From NCBI GenBank assembly GCA_013150955.1, contig JAADJD010000020.1, positions 142,066 through 206,065 of the forward strand: 64,000 bases of DNA. Direction: 5' to 3'. Under the pieces are notes generated by a model. That model saw nothing but the letters and a program-made list of their open reading frames with translations, was not told where the DNA came from and made no database searches. The position numbers and the translations under genes are program-made. Positions 54,835 through 64,000 of this stretch are shown here, piece by piece (positions within the stretch are counted from its first letter, which is position 1; every line of letters starts with the position of its first letter). The stretch comes from Calditrichota bacterium (GTDB taxonomy: Bacteria; Calditrichota; Calditrichia; RBG-13-44-9; J042).

Positions 54835-55266
54835 TTACTCCTCTGGCATGGAACATTTTTTCATTTGATTCGCCATCTGCACGATCTCTTCTGCAGAATA
54901 GAGGCGTCCCCGATTTACGCCCGGACACTGACGCGCCACCATCTTCCATCGATAAGCAGACTTCAGGTGCTCCGGCCAGAACGGATATGTCCGACACTGA
55001 AGCGGTCGTACCGGGTAAATTTGGCACCCCTGTCCATCGAAAAAAATACAGGCCCCGTTCGGGTGAGAACGAAGTTGCCATTGATCCTGGTGACCTGGAT
55101 CCAGGTATTTATTCAAAAATGTTTCCTAGGAAATATTCAAGAACTGGCAGATTTCCAACGCCTCTTCCGCTGTGCAATTCACCACCCCTTCGGGATCCAC
55201 ACAACAGGAGCCGCATCCCGTACAGGTAAAACGCAATCCTGCCTGATAAAATTTGTTTCCCTTCAT
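54835..55266 (-). pseudogene. YkgJ-family cysteine-cluster protein, interrupted by an in-frame TAG
   Basis: Reading the minus strand from the ATG at 55266 gives a full YkgJ-type (CxxCGxCC zinc/iron-cluster) protein: GLRFTCTGCGSCCVDPEG, a conserved CTAEEALEICQFLNIS, then TAG at 55126-55128. The same frame continues ETFLNKYLDPGHQDQWQLR, GACIFFDGQGCQIYPVRPLQCRTYPFWPEHL to a stop at 54835. The family usually continues GISxxxFLxxY across this exact point, so one codon has become amber. No frameshift is needed. The ORF track shows only the downstream piece (54835-55116). It may be a recent nonsense mutation, a sequencing error, or suppressed amber. Confidence 0.9.
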
Positions 55267-55573
55267 TGCTCTACTCAAAACAAATGGCAAGGATAATTCT
55301 GGAACAAAGAGAAACCAAATTGTTTTTCATTTTTTGATCCGGGAATTTGAACCGGTTCCATCTCTGCACACTGGAATGCCAATCGTGGGAAGTCAAATTG
55401 ATTGTAAAGATGCTTTCTTTTGAATTGGCCTCTCTTTAGTCGCTTGCTTTGTTTCAGTTTGCAGAAATGCATCATTGGCAGGGTGGTGTCAGGTGGCGAA
55501 AAGGGCGAAAATATAAGGTGTAAGTCATTGTAAAATAATGAATAATACGGTATTTTGCACAAATACTTTTTTC

Positions 55574-55602
55574 TTGACAAATCATTTCCCTGTGAGTAAT
55601 TT
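55574..55602 (+). promoter_or_regulatory. Sigma-70-type promoter upstream of rpoN
   Basis: TTGACA and TAATTT separated by exactly 17 nt, 54 bp before the rpoN ATG. The rest of the 55267-55655 gap is AT-rich without a convincing gene; the 101-aa minus-strand ORF there has no SD or recognisable features. Confidence 0.55.
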
Positions 55603-55655
55603 TTTGAAGCATTTGTAAGTCAATGAAAATCTTTAAGAATAACGAGATATAAGCG

Positions 55656-57125
55656 ATGGTCAGGCTTACCCAACAGTTGTCCCTGGAACAGCGGCTCACG
55701 CCCCAGCAGATCCTGCTGTCGACCCTGCTGCAGCTACCCATGCTCAGCCTGGAACAGAAGATCAAAACGGAACTGGAGCTGAATCCGGTGCTGGAAGAGT
55801 CCGATGAACTGGAAGAAATCCAGGATGAGGAACTGGAAATTGAAGAAAACGCCGAAGAGGTCGAGGAAATTCAGGAAGAATTCGAACAGCTGGAAGAAAA
55901 CAATAAGAGCGAAGAAGAGGAAATGTATGAGGAGGTGGAAGAGGATATTAACTGGGAAGACCTGATCAACGATGAAAGTACCTACGAGCTGAAAATGCCC
56001 TCCCAGAAGGATGAAGATGAATATGAGCGTCCCGAAGTCTACCATGCCACCATGGCGGAGTATCTTTTGAATCAATTGCGGTTGCTGAATTTACAGGAAG
56101 ATGATTTCCGCATTGGGGAATACATCATTTACAATTTAAGGGACGATGGATACCTGGATCCGGAGGTGACCGTTGAAAATATTGCGCAGATATTTAATGT
56201 GACCCCGGAGCACGTGGAAAGAATCTTGAAGATGATTCAGCAGTTCGATCCGGTGGGAATTGCCGCTCGAAATTTGCAGGAGTGCTTACTGGTTCAACTG
56301 GAAGCCAAGAACGAAAACGGGGAATATGATACGGCCATCCGCATTTTAAAAGAGGATTACGAGGACTTTGTAAATAAACGCTACGAAAAAATCGCCGAAA
56401 AGCTGGACATCTCCCTGGATGAAGTCAAAAAGGCGGTGCATGAAATTAGCCGCCTGAATCCCAAACCGGGTGAGGGATTCTGGGATGTGCGTCAGAATTA
56501 TGTGATCCCGGATTTTATAGTGGAAAAAGTGGATGACGAACTGGTCATCTCGCTGAATGAATGGAACATGCCGGGATTACGAATCAGCCCGCATTATTTA
56601 AAGCTGCTCAGTCAGGCCCGGAAGCTGGGGAAGGACGTTCGGAAATTCTTACGCAAAAAAGTGGAAAGCGCGCGCTGGTTTCTCATGGCCCTGCATCAGC
56701 GGCGGGCCACCATGTTGAAGGTGATGCACGCCATTGTGGAAAAACAAAAGGACTTTTTTGAAAAAGGGCCCGAGCACATTAAGCCCATGATCATGAAAGA
56801 CATTGCTGATATGATCGGCATGGATATTTCTACTGTCAGCCGGGTGGTGAATGGGAAATACGTCCAGACGGATTATGGGGTGTTCGAGTTAAAATACTTT
56901 TTCAACGAAGGGATGGAAACCGCAGATGGGGAAGAGGTCAGTACCCTGAAAATTAAAGAGCGCTTGAAGGAAATCATTGAGAATGAAGATCCCAACAAAC
57001 CTTATAGCGATGAAAAACTGGCGGAGATATTAAACAAAGAGGGCATTCCCATCGCACGGCGGACGGTGGCAAAATATCGTGAGCAGCTGGGCATTCCCAT
57101 TGCACGACTCCGACGGAAAATTTAG
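55656..57125 (+). CDS. rpoN: RNA polymerase sigma-54 factor
   Basis: Sigma-54, directing transcription from -24/-12 promoters with enhancer-dependent activators. Region I is typical (MVRLTQQLSLEQRLTPQQILLSTLLQLPMLSLEQKIKTELELNPVLEE). An unusually long acidic linker follows at about 47-125 (repeated E-rich blocks). The core-binding domain includes LYNLRDDGYLD-type YNLRDDGYLDPEVT and FDPVGIAARNLQECLLVQL. The DNA-binding part contains DISTVSRVVNGKYVQTDYG and the RpoN box ARRTVAKYRE at 467-476. It is 489 residues and complete. It is solitary here, with no hpf or ptsN downstream. Confidence 0.97.
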   Translation: MVRLTQQLSLEQRLTPQQILLSTLLQLPMLSLEQKIKTELELNPVLEESDELEEIQDEELEIEENAEEVEEIQEEFEQLEENNKSEEEEMYEEVEEDINWEDLINDESTYELKMPSQKDEDEYERPEVYHATMAEYLLNQLRLLNLQEDDFRIGEYIIYNLRDDGYLDPEVTVENIAQIFNVTPEHVERILKMIQQFDPVGIAARNLQECLLVQLEAKNENGEYDTAIRILKEDYEDFVNKRYEKIAEKLDISLDEVKKAVHEISRLNPKPGEGFWDVRQNYVIPDFIVEKVDDELVISLNEWNMPGLRISPHYLKLLSQARKLGKDVRKFLRKKVESARWFLMALHQRRATMLKVMHAIVEKQKDFFEKGPEHIKPMIMKDIADMIGMDISTVSRVVNGKYVQTDYGVFELKYFFNEGMETADGEEVSTLKIKERLKEIIENEDPNKPYSDEKLAEILNKEGIPIARRTVAKYREQLGIPIARLRRKI

Positions 57126-57235
57126 TCGAAATCATTTTCCCCAAACCATTGTGTTACACCCTCCCACAATTTCCCGGACAAAATTTCACCCCATTGAACA
57201 ACCCAAGGGATGTTTGTTTGATTGGCTGTGTGGCC

Positions 57236-57329
57236 TGAAAATTCGTTTCGAGATTTATTCGCGATTTTATTGATATGCTTTGGCTTCATTCGCGGGATTT
57301 CGCGGTTTATTGCATAATCCGGGTTAATG
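57236..57329. repeat. Dispersed palindromic element, right half only
   Basis: Only the right half is present: TTATTCGCGATTTTATTGATATG, CATTCGCGGGATTTCGCGG and TTGCATAATCCGGGTTAAT. Its outer end covers the TAA stop codon of asd on the minus strand (57324-57326). The remaining 57126-57235 shows nothing. Confidence 0.75.
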
Positions 57330-58355
57330 CCTTTTGATTTTCAACGAAAGATCTGGACCGTGTTCATCATTGCCTTTCAGTAGCAGTTCGGCGATCTGTA
57401 CCGCATTGGTGGCCGCCCCTTTTCGCAAGTTGTCGCTCACCACCCACAGATGCAATGCACGGGGATTCCAGGGATCCTGACGGATGCGTCCCACATAAAC
57501 CGGATCGGTGTCCTGAGCGGTTACTGGCATGGGATACTGATTGCGTGGGGGATCATCGATCAAAACCACACCGGGCGCCGATTGGAGGGTATCCCGAATC
57601 GCCTCCAGCGTAAATGGCTGTTCCAGCTCCAGATAAACCGCTTCCGAATGTCCTCCCAGAACCGGCACCCGCACCGCCGTGGCAGACACCGGCAGGTGGG
57701 GTTCATCAAGAATTTTTCGCGTTTCGACAATAATTTTCCATTCCTCACGGGTAAATCCGTTGTCCAGAAATTGATCGATATGTGGGATGCAGTTAAACGC
57801 AATCGGGTGAGGATAGTAGGGAGAAGCGGCCTTTCCAGCATGAAGCTCCTCCTTCAATTGTTGAACGGCCTGTTTCCCGCTACCCGTTACGGCCTGGTAG
57901 GTGGAAACCAGTATCCGCTGAATCCGAAACTGTTGATGCAGAGGGTGGATGGCCACCACCAGCTGGATGGTGGAGCAGTTGGGATTGGCGATGAGGGTTG
58001 CATTTTTGTGAAGCGTATGTGCGTTGACTTCAGGAACGACCAGCGGAACGGCGGGATCGAGTCGCCAGGCGCTGGAATTATCAATGACGCGCGCTCCCGA
58101 GGAGATGGCCAGTGGGGCATATTGGCGGCTGATTTCAGCACCGGCAGAAAAAAGGGCCAGATCAACATCCCGGAAACTCTGCGAATGCAATGGCTGAACC
58201 TTGATCCGTTCTCCCCGGAAATGAATGTCTGAACCTACTGAATCTTGGGAGGCAATGGGGATAAGCCGATTGACCGGGAAAGATCGTTCTTCCAGAACCT
58301 GAATCATCTTTTGGCCCACAAGGCCGGTTGCTCCCACGATGGCTATGGTGGTCAT
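57324..58355 (-). CDS. asd: Aspartate-semialdehyde dehydrogenase
   Basis: Reduces aspartyl phosphate to aspartate semialdehyde, the second step of the aspartate family pathway. NADP-binding GATGLVG at residues 8-14, SAGAEISRQYA, DNSSAWRLD, and the catalytic Cys in NPNCSTIQ (Cys127). The active-site His is in GGHSEAV and a C-terminal DNLRKGAATNAVQIAELLL block follows. 343 residues is standard. SD TAGGAGGATAAC precedes the ATG. It is the last gene of the metY-thrA-metX-asd operon, 20 bp after metX. Its stop codon lies in the edge of a repeat half-element. Confidence 0.96.
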   Translation of the reverse strand: MTTIAIVGATGLVGQKMIQVLEERSFPVNRLIPIASQDSVGSDIHFRGERIKVQPLHSQSFRDVDLALFSAGAEISRQYAPLAISSGARVIDNSSAWRLDPAVPLVVPEVNAHTLHKNATLIANPNCSTIQLVVAIHPLHQQFRIQRILVSTYQAVTGSGKQAVQQLKEELHAGKAASPYYPHPIAFNCIPHIDQFLDNGFTREEWKIIVETRKILDEPHLPVSATAVRVPVLGGHSEAVYLELEQPFTLEAIRDTLQSAPGVVLIDDPPRNQYPMPVTAQDTDPVYVGRIRQDPWNPRALHLWVVSDNLRKGAATNAVQIAELLLKGNDEHGPDLSLKIKRH

Positions 58356-58375
58356 GTTATCCTCCTATTGAAAAG

Positions 58376-59659
58376 TTATAGGCATTCGGTTTGTGGGGTT
58401 TTTTCCAGCACTCTTTTTGAGGGGGAAATTCGCTCCAGAAACGGTTTCAGGATGGCCGCCAGTTGATCAAATTCAATCAGAAACGCATCGTGACCGTGAG
58501 GCGATTGAATTTCCCGATATTCGGCCATGGGCACATGGCGTGCCATTTCCTTCTGTTCTTCCACGGGATAAAGAACGTCCGATTGAATCCCGATAAACAG
58601 GGCGGGCACGGTTACTTTTTCCAGCACATCGGGAAGCGAACCTCTCCCGCGGGTGATGTCGTGCCAGTCCATGGCTCGCGTTAAATAAAGATAGCTATTG
58701 GCATCGAAGCGCAGGAAAAATTTATCCCCCTGATAATGCAGGTAGCGTTCCACCTGAAAGAAGGGATTGTCCGAGAAACCATGCGAGGGTAGGGGAAGCT
58801 CCATCATTTGCCGCGAGAATTTTTGCAGAAATGAAGAGAAACTGCGGTAAGAAATCATGGCAATCATGCGTGCCAGTTTCATTCCGTTAACCGGTGGATG
58901 CGTGTAATTTCCTTCCTGCCACGCGGGATCGTTCAGGATGGCCCGTCGGGATACCTCATTAAACGCAATTGCCCAGGGGGAGTGGCGGGCACTGGTCGCA
59001 ATAGGAATGATTGCCTGCACCTGTTGCGGAAACATCAGTGCCCATTCCAGAACCTGCATGCCACCCAGAGAGCCACCGACCACGGCATTTAGTTGCCGTA
59101 TGCCCAGGGTTTTCATCAGGAGCTGCTGCACCCGAACCATGTCGCGCACGGTGATTGAAGGGAATCGGGTGCGGTATGGGCTCCCACTTATTGGATCCCT
59201 GCTCAACGGGCCGGTGGTGCCGTAACAACTCCCCAGTAAATTGGGCACCAGAATGCAGTATTTTTCCGTGTCCAGGGCTTTCCCCGGCCCAATAAGTGCA
59301 TTCCACCATCCGGGGTAGTGTTGAATGGTGCCCAGGCGGGATGGTTCTAAAGGTGCGGCATGTTTTTCAAAAGCTTCCGCAAACAATTCAGGGGCGCGGT
59401 TTTCCAGGTCAGCGGCATGGGAACTTCCCGTTAATGCGTGGCAGACCAGAATAACGTTTGTTTTTTCTGCATTAAGATTTCCATAAGCTTCAAAGGCGAC
59501 GGTGATGCGTTTCAGCTGGCCTCCCATTTCCAGCATAAAGCCTTCTTCGGGCAGCGGTAATGAGATTGCTGAAGGCCGGAAACGAGACGGTGCAGATCGA
59601 TCGACCGTTTGCGGGCGCACCTTTTGATGCAATGAAACAGCTGTGGGAATTCGACTCAT
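58376..59659 (-). CDS. metX: Homoserine O-acetyltransferase
   Basis: Transfers acetyl from acetyl-CoA to homoserine, giving the substrate of MetY. It is an alpha/beta-hydrolase-fold enzyme with VCHALTGSSHAAD, GWWNALIGPGKALDTEKY, nucleophile GGSLGGMQVLEW (Ser near 195) and a C-terminal Asp/His pair in IQSDVLYPVEEQKEMA and SPHGHDAFLIE. The motif set (SGSPYRTRFPSITVRDMV) is typical of MetX. Acetyl versus succinyl specificity cannot be read safely, but pairing with an O-acetylhomoserine sulfhydrylase favours acetyl. The ATG directly follows the thrA stop, with the SD GAGG inside the end of thrA. Confidence 0.94.
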   Translation of the reverse strand: MSRIPTAVSLHQKVRPQTVDRSAPSRFRPSAISLPLPEEGFMLEMGGQLKRITVAFEAYGNLNAEKTNVILVCHALTGSSHAADLENRAPELFAEAFEKHAAPLEPSRLGTIQHYPGWWNALIGPGKALDTEKYCILVPNLLGSCYGTTGPLSRDPISGSPYRTRFPSITVRDMVRVQQLLMKTLGIRQLNAVVGGSLGGMQVLEWALMFPQQVQAIIPIATSARHSPWAIAFNEVSRRAILNDPAWQEGNYTHPPVNGMKLARMIAMISYRSFSSFLQKFSRQMMELPLPSHGFSDNPFFQVERYLHYQGDKFFLRFDANSYLYLTRAMDWHDITRGRGSLPDVLEKVTVPALFIGIQSDVLYPVEEQKEMARHVPMAEYREIQSPHGHDAFLIEFDQLAAILKPFLERISPSKRVLEKTPQTECL

Positions 59660-62143
59660 TTATTCCTCGATTTTTTCCGGTTGTAGAGAAACAATTTGAT
59701 CGATTGCTGCAAGCAGATCCTGGAACAATCCCTGTGCAGTGAATCGAGGGCCAGCGCCCGGCCCCTGAATAATCAAAGGCTGTTTGTAGAACCGGGAGGT
59801 GTAGATCCGGAGTTGATTCAGTACCCCTCCAGGCCAGGAATCGGCTTCGGCTTCGTCCACTGTCTGCACCCCAACGCGCGCCTCCCGTCCATTAAACGTG
59901 GCCAGGTACATCAGGCGTTTTCCCTGCTGTCTGGCGTCCGCGACACGTTGCGTCCACCGGTCATCTTCTGCAGAAAGCTGTTCCAGAAATGCAACAGGGG
60001 AGTCTACTGAAGCCAGGTCGGGGGGCGTCAGGCTTTCCACCGCAATGTCCTGCAATTCCAGAGGAATTCCGATTTCACGCAACAGGATTAGCAACTTGCG
60101 GGCCACATCCGTTCCCTGCAAATCCACGGCGGGATGGGGTTCCGTGTACCCCTGCTTCCAGGCCAGATGCACCGCTTCCGAAAAGCGCTTTCCCTGATTC
60201 AGCTGATCAAAAACGAATGACAGCGTTCCCGATAAACTTCCTTCGATTTTATAGACGGTTTCTCCACTTTCGTGCAGTTGTCGCAATATCCGAATGAACG
60301 GTGTACCCGCCCCCACGGTGGTGTGGTAAAGGTAAGGGATACCCCCTTCAATGGCCACACGCTTCAGGTGTCGATAATATTCCAGATCCAGCGTGTTGGC
60401 GATCTTACTGGCCGTGATCACACCCACGCGGTGACGGAGCAGCTCTCCATACGCCTGTGCAATTTCTGGGCAGGCTGTACAATCGATGAACAGCACTGGA
60501 ACGCCTTCTGTCTGTAGGATTCGAGATAGAAAATCCGGCCAGCTTGCGGTTTCCGAAACGGGAAAATTCCCTGTTAACGAATTGACGGGAAGCCCCTCAA
60601 CATCCCAGGCCATCCACCGACGATTAATGATTCCCATAATGCGGAGGTCGATGCCCCGCTGCTGTCGTAGATCGCGATAATGCTCCTGAATCATTCCAAG
60701 AAACTGTTGTCCAACATTTCCCGTGGCACCCGCAATGGCCAAGTAGATCGATTTAACCCGATGAAAGAAATGATCATGCAAATGGCGCATGATGCCGGGT
60801 AACTGTTCATCCGCCACTACAAAGGCCAGGTGCGTTTCCGTATTGCTGTATGAAAACACCGTGAATACCGGAGTCCAGGTTTTCATCATTGCACTGATTT
60901 TTACCGGAAGATTCAAACGGGTAATCAGGCCCTCTCCAATAATGGTGATAAGGCCAAGGGATTCCTGTGAATAGTGGAGACTAATTTCGCCGGATTTCAA
61001 CTGAAGATTGAACCGTTCCTGGAATTTTTGTAGAAATTCTTTTTGATCGGAAACGTGGGTGAGAATGCGGATACCACTTTTGGGGATCCCCAGGGGGCTG
61101 ATAAATACCTGCCCACTCATCTGGCGGGAAAGGGCGTAAACGTCCGTTAAAATCTGCTGAACGTCCAGGTGGCCGGGGAAATGGATCACCACCTCCGCCA
61201 GTTCCCGTTTCGAAACCAGGCTCCGTATTCCAGGTGTTGAAGCCGAATCTCTTGTCACCCGTGTACCCGGATGTTCGGGATGGTGCGTATTTTTGATTAC
61301 CAGAGGAATGTCCCGTTGCTCCAGCGGGTGAATGGTTTTGGGGTGCAACACCCGCGCTCCAAACCAGGCCAATTCGGCGGCCTGCATGTAAGACAATTGC
61401 GGGATGGGCAAAGCGCCGGGAACAACATCGGGGTCAGCAGTTAAAATTCCGTCCACATCCGTCCAGATTTCCACAGCACTGGCGTTTAACAGAGCACCCA
61501 GGATGCTTGCGGTGTAATCCGATCCATCTCTTCCCAGAGTCGTTGTTTCCCCCAATGCCGTTGTGCCGATGAAACCGGTAACCACAGGAACCCTATGGAA
61601 TTCCTGAAAAATTGGGTGACTCAGAATGGCTTTCTGCGTTGTCCCAAAATCCACTTCCGCCTGACCAAAATGATCATCTGTACGGATGAGCCGATCGGCA
61701 TCCACCCACACGGCAGGACTTCCGTTTAAATTAAGAAGAGTTGCGATCAATCGGGCACTGAGTTTCTCTCCGATAGCCAGAAAGGCGTCGCGATAACGGC
61801 CCTCGGGAGCATCCGGCTGAGTGGACCAGGCCGCTAAGATAGCCATGGACTCCTGTTTCAAGTGACCCCATGCCGCATACAGATCCGAAGGAACCTCTTC
61901 TGGATAAAGGGATTGGAGCATGCGGGTGTGATTGTGGAAAATATCGGTTAACTCCCGGTAGGCCTCGTGCAATGCCGTGCGGGATTGAGAAAATATCTGC
62001 AGCAAACGATCGGTGACACCACCCAGTGCCGAGACCACCACGACAATTTGCTCGTGAGCCACCTGATCCTGAATAATTTGCAGTACCCGGCGCAGTTTTT
62101 CCGGAGTATTCAGAGAACTGCCACCAAATTTCAGTATTTTCAT
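59660..62143 (-). CDS. thrA: Bifunctional aspartokinase/homoserine dehydrogenase
   Basis: Catalyses the first (aspartate to aspartyl phosphate) and third (semialdehyde to homoserine) steps. The ATG at 62143 is preferred over the track's TTG at 62146; GGGGAG lies 8-9 nt upstream. The kinase domain begins MKILKFGGSSLNTPEKL, with TLGRDGSDYTASILGALL and the ACT regulatory segment (about 320-460). The dehydrogenase part starts with AIAGATGNVGQQFLGMI (near 467) and contains CTACPEIAQAYGELLRHRVGVITASKIANTLDLEYY and EGSLSGTLSFVFDQL. Full length (827 aa). ACT domains imply feedback control by threonine or lysine; which one is not decidable. Confidence 0.95.
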   Translation of the reverse strand: MKILKFGGSSLNTPEKLRRVLQIIQDQVAHEQIVVVVSALGGVTDRLLQIFSQSRTALHEAYRELTDIFHNHTRMLQSLYPEEVPSDLYAAWGHLKQESMAILAAWSTQPDAPEGRYRDAFLAIGEKLSARLIATLLNLNGSPAVWVDADRLIRTDDHFGQAEVDFGTTQKAILSHPIFQEFHRVPVVTGFIGTTALGETTTLGRDGSDYTASILGALLNASAVEIWTDVDGILTADPDVVPGALPIPQLSYMQAAELAWFGARVLHPKTIHPLEQRDIPLVIKNTHHPEHPGTRVTRDSASTPGIRSLVSKRELAEVVIHFPGHLDVQQILTDVYALSRQMSGQVFISPLGIPKSGIRILTHVSDQKEFLQKFQERFNLQLKSGEISLHYSQESLGLITIIGEGLITRLNLPVKISAMMKTWTPVFTVFSYSNTETHLAFVVADEQLPGIMRHLHDHFFHRVKSIYLAIAGATGNVGQQFLGMIQEHYRDLRQQRGIDLRIMGIINRRWMAWDVEGLPVNSLTGNFPVSETASWPDFLSRILQTEGVPVLFIDCTACPEIAQAYGELLRHRVGVITASKIANTLDLEYYRHLKRVAIEGGIPYLYHTTVGAGTPFIRILRQLHESGETVYKIEGSLSGTLSFVFDQLNQGKRFSEAVHLAWKQGYTEPHPAVDLQGTDVARKLLILLREIGIPLELQDIAVESLTPPDLASVDSPVAFLEQLSAEDDRWTQRVADARQQGKRLMYLATFNGREARVGVQTVDEAEADSWPGGVLNQLRIYTSRFYKQPLIIQGPGAGPRFTAQGLFQDLLAAIDQIVSLQPEKIEE

Positions 62144-62157
62144 CAAAGCATCTCCCC

Positions 62158-63576
<1,419 letters not shown>

Positions 63577-63681
63577 TTACGTATGGACATCCCTTCCGGT
63601 GTTTGGCGGTGGCAAACACATCATACAACACATCAGACAGCACATTGCAGCACGAAGGGATGTCATACGTAAGTCAAACAT
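63577..63681 (-). CDS. Met/Cys-rich leader peptide of the metY operon
   Basis: 34 codons, too short for the ORF track. ATG at 63681 preceded by AGAGG and 4 nt; stop TAA at 63577-63579. Residues 13-22 read MCCLMCCMMC: five Cys and four Met in ten codons, the rest being one Leu. Total six Met and five Cys in 34. It is the kind of regulatory peptide used in amino-acid attenuators, and both amino acids are products or precursors of the downstream pathway. The peptide itself likely has no other function. Confidence 0.85.
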   Translation of the reverse strand: MFDLRMTSLRAAMCCLMCCMMCLPPPNTGRDVHT

Positions 63682-63709
63682 TAAGCCTCTGTCATTTTTA
63701 AGTTGGCCA

Positions 63710-63738
63710 ATAAAACGAAATTATTTTGTAAAAATCAA
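63710..63738 (-). promoter_or_regulatory. Candidate promoter of the metY operon
   Basis: TTGATT and TTTTAT separated by 17 nt on the minus strand, ending about 28 bp before the leader ATG. This would start the transcript just ahead of the leader SD. Confidence 0.35.
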
Positions 63739-63984
63739 GGGAAAAATTTCTTTTTGTGTTAAAAATACCATTCGTTTTTCAAAATAGATTTAAAATTTCT
63801 TGATAAAAGTTGATGTTATGATTAGATTTTTAATAACAATGATAATCTCAAAATGATTGTCGTGTGACTATACTAACTTAAAAATATTCCAGTTATCATT
63901 AATTACACAGTATCCAAGATTATAAAAATTATCCGTTGTTTAAAAATGTGACAAATAAAATTATAAAGAGGGATGTCATGAGGA
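63739..63984. other. AT-rich intergenic region between two divergent leaders
   Basis: About 245 bp, strongly AT-rich, without a credible ORF. It should carry the promoter of a rightward transcript whose leader begins at the window edge. No clear motif pair is seen for that promoter. Confidence 0.4.
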
Positions 63985-64000
63985 ATGTTTGACTTACGTA
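63985..64000 (+). other. Start of a second, divergent copy of the Met/Cys leader ORF (cut by window edge)
   Basis: Plus-strand AATGTTTGACTTACGTA (63984-64000) is identical over 17 nt to the start of the metY leader ORF on the minus strand, encoding M-F-D-L-R. It is preceded by GAGG, and by GGGATGTCAT (63971-63980), which matches part of the leader stem in inverted form. The rest lies outside the window. Confidence 0.6.

Noticed and set aside
54728-55081. 117-aa minus-strand ORF
   Set aside because: It is a shifted-frame shadow of the YkgJ-type pseudogene; its sequence has no family pattern, whereas the neighbouring frame does.
55126-55128. Recoding (selenocysteine or pyrrolysine) at the YkgJ stop
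   Set aside because: The codon is TAG, not TGA, and no pyl genes are visible; a nonsense mutation or read error is simpler.
55275-55580. 101-aa minus-strand ORF before rpoN
   Set aside because: No SD, no recognisable domain, and it overlaps the rpoN promoter region; treated as chance.

Overview
The window looks like a chromosomal segment of a free-living diderm bacterium of the FCB group, most likely Calditrichota/KSB1-like. The grounds are a SusC/SusD pair, PorV- and PorD-like proteins, type IX-style C-terminal sorting domains (YPNPFNP/FPNPFNP motifs), a DUF5916 barrel protein, many outer-membrane lipoproteins, and SD-led genes. This assignment is inference: no rRNA, tRNA or phylogenetic marker tree is available here.

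Layout. 2-1687: C-terminal part of a family 31 glycosidase cut by the window edge. 2329-26006: a 24-kb run of 16 same-strand, tightly spaced envelope genes. It holds lipoproteins and anchored proteins with carboxypeptidase-regulatory-like and TPR domains, a complete oligopeptide-type ABC importer (binding protein, two permeases, two ATPases), beta-propeller proteins, a PorV-type barrel, a protein with a sorting domain, a secreted caspase-fold peptidase and a DUF4384 protein. A bidirectional terminator separates it from a convergent susC-susD pair (26255-30606). 31202-32351: queuosine salvage (queF plus preQ0/preQ1 transporter). 32426-36456: sucAB. 36570-38579: exported S9 peptidase. 39064-43034: a GyrI-like protein, a PorD/DUF4835 protein and an AT-rich AAA ATPase plus Toprim-like pair resembling a two-gene defence module. 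43039-47830: YchF-like NTPase, zinc-ribbon protein, DUF5916 protein, RNase HII. 47919-54279: a giant secreted propeller/ASH-repeat protein and its CsgG/PEGA partner. 54835-55266: a YkgJ-family gene broken by one amber codon. 55656-57125: rpoN.

57324-63480 (minus strand) is a compact metY-thrA-metX-asd operon. It encodes all the enzymes from aspartate to homocysteine: aspartokinase, semialdehyde dehydrogenase, homoserine dehydrogenase, homoserine acetyltransferase and O-acetylhomoserine sulfhydrylase. Its leader holds the most striking feature of the window. A 34-codon ORF contains a block of five Cys and four Met codons in ten (MCCLMCCMMC). It is interlaced with mutually exclusive 1:2, 2:3 and 3:4 pairings, the last being a textbook intrinsic terminator. 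This is the architecture of a trp-type ribosome-stalling attenuator, here apparently sensing Cys/Met. The first 17 nt of the same leader reappear on the opposite strand at the right edge, which suggests a second, divergent copy.

Intergenic regions carry at least six copies of an approximately 170-190 bp imperfect palindromic element (arms containing ACGAATTACACGAAT-type sequence). One copy appears inserted inside another, which indicates a mobile, MITE/REP-like family. Coordinates marked as chosen starts differ from the ORF track where a Shine-Dalgarno sequence and signal peptide favour a downstream start.
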